This document shows, in pieces, positions 6,248 to 9,235 of a stretch of DNA of 9,235 nucleotides; within the stretch, counting starts at the first letter, position 1; every line of letters starts with the position of its first letter. This stretch comes from CAZBWE01 sp964440735 (GTDB lineage Bacteria > Planctomycetota > Phycisphaerae > Sedimentisphaerales > Anaerobacaceae). The position numbers and the translations under genes are program-made. The stretch is from NCBI GenBank assembly GCA_964440735.1, contig CAYTTK010000106.1, forward strand, positions 1 through 9,235, written 5' to 3'. Below the pieces are notes generated by a model. It saw only the letters and a program-made list of their open reading frames with translations, did no database searches and was not told the DNA's origin.

Positions 6248-6619
6248 ATGGCTGAGATTAAGCCAAGAATAAGTGTAGATTATGCCGAAAATGCAACGAT
6301 TGTTACTTTCACCGACGATAAAATCCTGGAAGAGACAGACATACAGGCCCTTCAGGACTCGATTATGTCCATCGTTGAGCAGGCCGAGAACATTAATATT
6401 ATTTTAGATTTCTCCAATGTTCGGTTCTTGTCGTCGGCCGTTTTAGGGCTCTTAATCAGAGCCAGTAAAAGGATTTACGAACACGATGGACAATTAAGAC
6501 TTTGTAATATAAACCCAAAGATATACGAAATTTTTAAGATAACGCGGCTGAACAAGGTCTTTGATATTTATCGGGACGTAGAAGGTGCAACTGAAAATAT
6601 GTCTAAAGCAAATGACTAA
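6248..6619 (+). CDS. STAS-domain anti-sigma factor antagonist (SpoIIAA/RsbV-like)
   Basis: A 123-aa cytoplasmic protein consisting of one STAS domain. The core reads NIILDFSNVRFLSSAVLGLL (50-69), the strand-turn-helix that bears the phosphorylated serine in SpoIIAA and RsbV. Aligned with SpoIIAA FMDSSGLG, Ser63 is the phospho-acceptor and the preceding Asp is replaced by Ser62. In partner switching the unphosphorylated protein binds the anti-sigma kinase and frees its target; phosphorylation by the kinase turns it off. The kinase-type gene follows 59 nt downstream on the same strand, which makes it the likely partner. The start has AAGGAG 6 nt upstream and its own promoter. The C-terminal ~15 residues are a polar tail. 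The target, whether a sigma factor or another protein, is not encoded in the window. Confidence 0.9.
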   Translation: MAEIKPRISVDYAENATIVTFTDDKILEETDIQALQDSIMSIVEQAENINIILDFSNVRFLSSAVLGLLIRASKRIYEHDGQLRLCNINPKIYEIFKITRLNKVFDIYRDVEGATENMSKAND

Positions 6620-6678
6620 GTGCTTTTTCTGTTCCAACCTATCCGGATCGACCGGGAAGTTCGGGAAGATATAAGATT

Positions 6679-7134
6679 ATGGCATTAAAAGCACCTTTTA
6701 GTAGTTCAATAGTTGTTGAAAGCATACCGTCTGAAGTAGTTGGAGTGTGCAGACAAATCTTGTCGAAGCTCGAAGAAAGTAGTTTCGGCAGAGAAGACAT
6801 TTTTGCCGTACACCTGGCTTTAGAGGAGGCTTTCATCAACGCCGTCAAGCACGGTAATAAGATGGACCCGACCAAGGAGGTCAAAATCGACTATTCGGTA
6901 AGCCCGGATAAAGTTGAAATTTCTATCACAGATGGCGGTGCAGGGTTTAATCCTGAATCTGTGCCGGACCCGCGTGTTGGTAAAAACCTTTACATGGTCG
7001 AAGGCAGGGGCTTGCTTCTGATACGCTCATATATGGATGCGATTCAATTCAACCAGCAGGGCAATAGCATATATATGGTCAGATATAAAGAAAAGCCGCC
7101 TTTAATAAAAAGCCCGAGCCAAACACAGATATAA
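6679..7134 (+). CDS. RsbW/SpoIIAB-like serine kinase, HATPase_c_2 domain
   Basis: A 151-aa GHKL-fold ATPase. The N box is LALEEAFINAVKHGN (about 50-64), with the Mg2+-binding Asn and a following HGN. The G1 box is DGGAGFNP (about 93-100) and the G2 region is VEGRGLLLIRSYMD (about 112-125). The protein has the length and layout of SpoIIAB/RsbW anti-sigma kinases, which bind their target in one state and phosphorylate the STAS antagonist in the other. The short ATP lid and absence of a histidine phosphotransfer domain exclude an ordinary sensor kinase. It follows the STAS gene by 59 nt with a modest GGAAG about 12 nt before the ATG. The last ~12 residues are a Pro/Lys-rich tail. It could alternatively control a non-sigma partner, since no sigma gene is visible. 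Confidence 0.9.
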   Translation: MALKAPFSSSIVVESIPSEVVGVCRQILSKLEESSFGREDIFAVHLALEEAFINAVKHGNKMDPTKEVKIDYSVSPDKVEISITDGGAGFNPESVPDPRVGKNLYMVEGRGLLLIRSYMDAIQFNQQGNSIYMVRYKEKPPLIKSPSQTQI

Positions 7135-7190
7135 CCAAAGCTCAATTTCAAGACAGGACTAAGTATAAAATAAAAAGGGAAAATTAAACG

Positions 7191-7835
7191 ATGGTTAACA
7201 GAGTTGTCATCATTTACGGCTGTGTGCTTGTTTTGGGTGGTTGTATGTATAAAGACGAACCGATGCCAGAGATTATGTCTCGGCCGGAGTCCAAAATTAT
7301 TCAGCCAAATATAGTAAAACCAACACCACTTCCGAATATGGATGGTCTCAGTAAAAATATTCCCAGTAGCTGGTTCCCGCCTTCTCGGCTGGAAAAGAAT
7401 TGGTCAACTATAGTAATACATCACTCAGCAACCGCAAATGGCAATTTAGCAATATTTGACAAATGGCACAGGCAAGGCAATTATTGGGAGGGGGTCGGCT
7501 ACGATTTTGTTATAGGCAATGGAACTAATAGCGCTGATGGCCAGGTCGAGGTCACCTTCCGATGGCGTCAGCAGGTAACAGGTGCTCATTGCAAAACGCC
7601 GAACAACTGGGCTAACGAAAACGCCGTTGGAATTTGTCTGGTTGGTAATTTCAATGATACATTACCTACAGAACGTCAGATGCAGTCACTTGTTAAACTC
7701 GTCCGTTTTTTACAGAGCCGCTACAAAATTCCTAAAAGCCGTGTTTATGGTCATAACACCACACCGGGGGCGAGAATTACCGACTGTCCCGGGAAAAAGT
7801 TTCCGATGTCAAGATTAAAGTCGATGCTTGATTAG
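7191..7835 (+). CDS. Lipoprotein N-acetylmuramoyl-L-alanine amidase (Amidase_2/PGRP fold)
   Basis: A 214-aa exported cell-wall enzyme. The first 18 residues form a lipoprotein signal: basic start, hydrophobic stretch, then lipobox LGGC (Cys18), with Met at +2, which favours the outer membrane by the Lol rule. A Pro-rich linker (24-64) leads to the catalytic domain (about 70-214). The Zn ligands expected from T7 lysozyme and PGRPs are all visible: H77 in IVIHHSAT, H188 in VYGHNTTPG and C199 in TDCPG. Tyr104 in VGYDFVIGNG is the usual catalytic-loop Tyr. The reaction is cleavage of the MurNAc-L-Ala bond in peptidoglycan. It lies 56 nt after the kinase gene and may be the last gene of that operon, although a TATAAA box at 7164-7169 could give it a private start. 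AAAGGG stands about 11 nt before the ATG. Confidence 0.9.
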   Translation: MVNRVVIIYGCVLVLGGCMYKDEPMPEIMSRPESKIIQPNIVKPTPLPNMDGLSKNIPSSWFPPSRLEKNWSTIVIHHSATANGNLAIFDKWHRQGNYWEGVGYDFVIGNGTNSADGQVEVTFRWRQQVTGAHCKTPNNWANENAVGICLVGNFNDTLPTERQMQSLVKLVRFLQSRYKIPKSRVYGHNTTPGARITDCPGKKFPMSRLKSMLD

Positions 7836-7889
7836 TGGCTTTGTCAGACCTGCGAGGGACCGCGCCTTATGAGGATTTATGTATTTGGC

Positions 7890-7906
7890 CTGCGGTGAAA
7901 CCGCAG
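7890..7906. terminator. Hairpin between convergent genes, probable bidirectional terminator
   Basis: CTGCGGT-GAA-ACCGCAG is a perfect 7-bp stem with a 3-nt loop. It lies 54 nt after the amidase stop and 2 nt after the stop of the leftward gene. The following ATTTAAT on the plus strand is only a weak U tract, so termination efficiency is uncertain. Confidence 0.45.
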
Positions 7907-7908
7907 AT

Positions 7909-8340
7909 TTAATCCCTCTTTTCCGGCAAGATGATTGCCGGAGAATCCAGCAACAACGTTTTTGCCTCCGTTGCCTTACCCTGCCACGTATAGCGGTAGA
8001 AGTTCTTTTCGTCCGTTGTGAAAATTAACTCGCCATTGACTGTATAGTCGATGTCTATCCATCCTCTTACGTATGCATCTCCCATAAGATTGCGCACACG
8101 CCCACTTTCACTGTTGGTCTCAAGTATCATAAAGTTGCCTTTGTTTATAAAGAAAAGCTTTGTCGGGTTATCGCCTTGCTCATCACGATACACCTGCTTG
8201 GGGTCAAGGAAACCTTTAAAGTTACAGGTCATCACCTGAAAGTCCACATACCTGTCGATAAAAAATTCGCCTTTCCAACCTCCTTTCACCGTCCAATCGG
8301 GAAGTATAACCACCTTTATCTGCCCCCCCCTCTTTACCAT
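7909..8340 (-). CDS. Hypothetical protein, probably the 3' part of a 5'-disrupted gene
   Basis: 143 codons from ATG at 8340 to TAA at 7909. I do not recognise the family. The protein is soluble-looking, rich in aromatic residues and alternating beta-type strands (KVVILPDWTVKGGW, ELIFTTDEKNFYRYTW), without signal or membrane segment. The ATG at 8340 has no Shine-Dalgarno site, and readable protein-like sequence continues upstream in two ways. In the same frame 22 codons run back to an amber TAG at 8409-8407, beyond which ATG 8448 opens 13 codons. In the +1 frame, open from 8524, the sequence reads LQVLANTVQDGKEGG and would join this frame if the G8 tract (8323-8330, plus-strand C) had seven bases. 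So the gene is probably broken or 5'-truncated, though a sequencing error in the homopolymer is possible. It is convergent with the amidase gene. Confidence 0.5.
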   Translation of the reverse strand: MVKRGGQIKVVILPDWTVKGGWKGEFFIDRYVDFQVMTCNFKGFLDPKQVYRDEQGDNPTKLFFINKGNFMILETNSESGRVRNLMGDAYVRGWIDIDYTVNGELIFTTDEKNFYRYTWQGKATEAKTLLLDSPAIILPEKRD

Positions 8341-8524
8341 CCTGCACAGTGTTGGCCAGTACTTGCAACGGCTTGGATAATTGCGGTTGATATTCTGCTG
8401 GGCTTCCTATGGTCTCCCTGTAAGGTGGTTTTCTTCGATTGAAAACATTTTGGGAGGTGCCCCACCAAGGGGGTAAGTAGCCCGCTTTTCGTAGAGTGCC
8501 ACACGGGGTTAGCGTACCTGAGAA
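8341..8524 (-). pseudogene. Degenerate upstream part of the hypothetical gene
   Basis: On the minus strand this stretch is open in the +1 frame from 8524 to the G8 tract but has no ATG or GTG start. In the frame of the downstream gene it contains an amber TAG (8409-8407), preceded by a short reading from ATG 8448 that begins MFSIEENHLTGRP. No ribosome site stands before either option. The most economical reading is a gene whose 5' end has decayed or been replaced. Confidence 0.35.
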
Positions 8525-8555
8525 TTATTACAAATTCCAGGAGAAATCAGCTACA

Positions 8556-8588
8556 GGAGGGAGCCAGACTGCCCATCTAACTCCCTCC
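8556..8588. terminator. GC-rich hairpin after the 47-aa gene
   Basis: GGAGGGAG (8556-8563) and CTCCCTCC (8581-8588) form a perfect 8-bp stem, with an additional inner AGA/TCT pairing, around a 17-nt spacer. It begins 12 nt after the stop of the leftward 47-aa gene. No U tract follows on either strand, so it may be an mRNA-stabilising hairpin rather than an intrinsic terminator. Confidence 0.4.
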
Positions 8589-8599
8589 CCAGATAAATA

Positions 8600-8743
8600 C
8601 TAACTCTCTTCGGTTTCTGTCGGCGCCCGTTGAGGCTCTTCCGATGGTGCCTCTTGAGGCTTTTCCGATGGCGTCTCTTGAGGTTCTTCGGATGGTGTCA
8701 CTTGGGGTTCTTCGGGCACCTGAGGTTTTTCTTCGCAAACCAT
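8600..8743 (-). CDS. 47-aa Pro/Glu-rich tandem-repeat peptide
   Basis: A small gene with ATG at 8743-8741, TAG stop at 8602-8600 and a perfect AAAGGAG at 8753-8759 with 9-nt spacing. After MVCEEKPQ the protein is built from about four copies of an 8-residue unit of the form PSEEPQET (variants VPEEPQVT, PSEKPQEA, PSEEPQRA), ending PTETEES. In DNA this is an imperfect 24-bp tandem repeat. It is strongly acidic, lacks hydrophobic residues and should be disordered. One Cys at position 3 is the only notable residue; it is not in a lipobox. A longer open frame covers the same DNA on the same strand (8837-8577), but its Arg/Ser-rich product is an out-of-frame reading of the repeats and lacks this ribosome site. 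The function is unknown. Confidence 0.65.
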   Translation of the reverse strand: MVCEEKPQVPEEPQVTPSEEPQETPSEKPQEAPSEEPQRAPTETEES

Positions 8744-8752
8744 ATAATTCAT

Positions 8753-8759
8753 CTCCTTT
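8753..8759 (-). promoter_or_regulatory. Shine-Dalgarno site selecting the frame of the 47-aa peptide
   Basis: AAAGGAG on the minus strand, 9 nt before ATG 8743. It decides between the Pro/Glu repeat frame and the longer overlapping same-strand frame. Confidence 0.7.
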
Positions 8760-8804
8760 CACAAATAAATAAAAACCCTTGTGCGAAATACGTAAATCCA
8801 TATT

Positions 8805-8829
8805 AAATAATGGTTTACAATCATTATTT
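8805..8829. promoter_or_regulatory. Perfect dyad between two divergent small genes (candidate operator)
   Basis: AAATAATG (8805-8812) and CATTATTT (8822-8829) are exact reverse complements separated by 9 nt. The dyad ends 2 nt before the -35-like TTGCAA of the rightward gene and lies 62 nt before the leftward start, a position suited to joint control. The AT-rich composition weakens its significance. Confidence 0.35.
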
Positions 8830-8831
8830 TC

Positions 8832-8862
8832 TTGCAATCTCCTCCGTTTTGGCTGTTATATA
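8832..8862 (+). promoter_or_regulatory. Extended -10 promoter for the 39-aa gene
   Basis: TTGCAA (8832-8837) is followed after 19 nt by TATATA (8857-8862), preceded by TGT, giving a TGnTATATA extended -10. An overlapping TATAAC (8859-8864) is an alternative. The leader to ATG 8911 would be about 40 nt. Confidence 0.45.
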
Positions 8863-8910
8863 ACTGTCGTTAAGGAAAATACTTACAACCAAAACAAAGG
8901 AGTTTTTATC

Positions 8911-9030
8911 ATGCAACACTTTCAAACATCTTTCTTTTACAACCTGCAGGAGCTAATTCGAAACGCTCCACTAATCCGAAAATATTATCTAATCTTCCGG
9001 GCTTTTGAGCTTTCAGCATCTATATCATAG
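8911..9030 (+). CDS. 39-aa hypothetical small protein
   Basis: ATG at 8911 follows a perfect AAAGGAG (8896-8902) by 8 nt, and the frame ends at TAG 9028-9030. The product begins MQHFQTSFFYNLQELIRNAP, continues with basic and aromatic residues (RKYYLIFRAF) and is too polar for a standard transmembrane helix, though an amphipathic helix is plausible. No family is recognised. It is divergent from the 47-aa peptide gene and convergent with the SPFH-like gene (7 nt between stops), so it is not a leader peptide of a following same-strand gene within the window. The ribosome site and upstream extended -10 element are the main evidence for expression. It could instead be a small regulatory RNA that happens to contain a frame. 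Confidence 0.5.
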   Translation: MQHFQTSFFYNLQELIRNAPLIRKYYLIFRAFELSASIS

Positions 9031-9037
9031 ATGTCAT

Positions 9038-9235
9038 TTATTTTTCCCTGGCAGCAGCCTCTTTATCGAGCATCCCCCTCAGAACAGTTCCCATCAGCGC
9101 ATCTGTCATACCTGCACCCGCACCGCCGACCATTACTTCCGGCGTAATCCTGACTCTCCCGGCCTCGACCAGTTTCATAATCTCGATAAGAGCAGCATTA
9201 TCTGGGCCAATCACCTCGGAAATCTTCTTATAAGC
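9038..9235 (-). CDS. Probable SPFH/flotillin-like protein, C-terminal end (runs off right edge)
   Basis: The last 65 codons of a leftward gene are present, ending at TAA 9040-9038. The segment reads KISEVIGPDNAALIEIMKLV, then VRITPEVMVGGAGAG (about 28-42), a small helix MTDALMGTVLRGML and a charged tail. The arrangement of a helix with IGxDNAAxIE, a strand of the type (V/I)TPE(V/I)MV, then Gly-rich linker and a short amphipathic helix resembles the C-terminal part of bacterial SPFH/band-7 proteins that follows their coiled-coil region. The diagnostic SPFH domain itself lies outside the window, so this is a tentative family call. Flotillin-like proteins organise membrane microdomains. Confidence 0.45.
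   Translation of the reverse strand, partial: AYKKISEVIGPDNAALIEIMKLVEAGRVRITPEVMVGGAGAGMTDALMGTVLRGMLDKEAAAREK

Noticed and set aside
8176..8442. 88-codon plus-strand frame
   Set aside because: It is antisense to the unrecognised minus-strand gene and its disrupted 5' region, without ribosome site or recognisable domain.
8577..8837. 86-codon minus-strand frame rich in Arg, Ser and Thr
   Set aside because: It is an out-of-frame reading of the 24-bp repeats; the Pro/Glu frame from 8743 has the perfect ribosome site and a coherent repeat protein.

Overview
The window looks like bacterial chromosome of moderate GC, with AT-rich intergenic DNA and frequent strong Shine-Dalgarno sites: the exact heptamer AAAGGAG precedes five of the genes. 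The gene mix (LemA, twin zf-TFIIB protein, long SLC6-type transporter, STAS/RsbW-type pair, lipoprotein PGRP-like amidase, probable SPFH C-terminus) and the style of the proteins suggest a Planctomycetota member, perhaps Phycisphaerae. That assignment is inference from general familiarity, not a computed placement. No rRNA, tRNA, CRISPR array or transposase gene was seen.

Layout. (1) 1-937, minus strand: a twin zinc-ribbon protein with a good sigma70-type promoter, then a 36-aa single-helix membrane protein, then the start of lemA, which runs off the left edge. A palindromic dispersed repeat pair lies between the first two. (2) 1102-4905, plus strand: a degenerate amidohydrolase lacking two expected metal/catalytic residues, a 699-aa SNF/SLC6-family sodium symporter starting 2 nt later, and a membrane-anchored TlpA-like thioredoxin. 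(3) 4974-5825, minus strand: a one-domain MazG-like pyrophosphohydrolase and a cysteine-free Rrf2-family regulator, separated by a 98-bp inverted-repeat (MITE-like) element that contains a second copy of the palindromic repeat. (4) 5826-6247: a 422-bp AT-rich divergent control region. (5) 6248-7835, plus strand: a STAS anti-sigma antagonist, an RsbW/SpoIIAB-like ATPase and a lipoprotein amidase, probably one operon linking partner-switch signalling to the envelope. (6) 7909-8530, minus strand: an unrecognised protein that appears 5'-disrupted at a G8 tract and an amber codon. (7) 8600-9030: two divergent small genes with perfect Shine-Dalgarno sites, a 47-aa Pro/Glu repeat peptide and a 39-aa orphan, separated by a perfect dyad. 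(8) 9038-9235, minus strand: the C-terminal end of a probable SPFH/flotillin-like protein.

No complete new defence or mobile system is evident. The most interesting items are the palindromic repeat with a compensatory stem change between copies, the nested 98-bp element, the degenerate hydrolase coupled to a transporter, the amber/G8-disrupted gene, and the three small genes that only close reading reveals.
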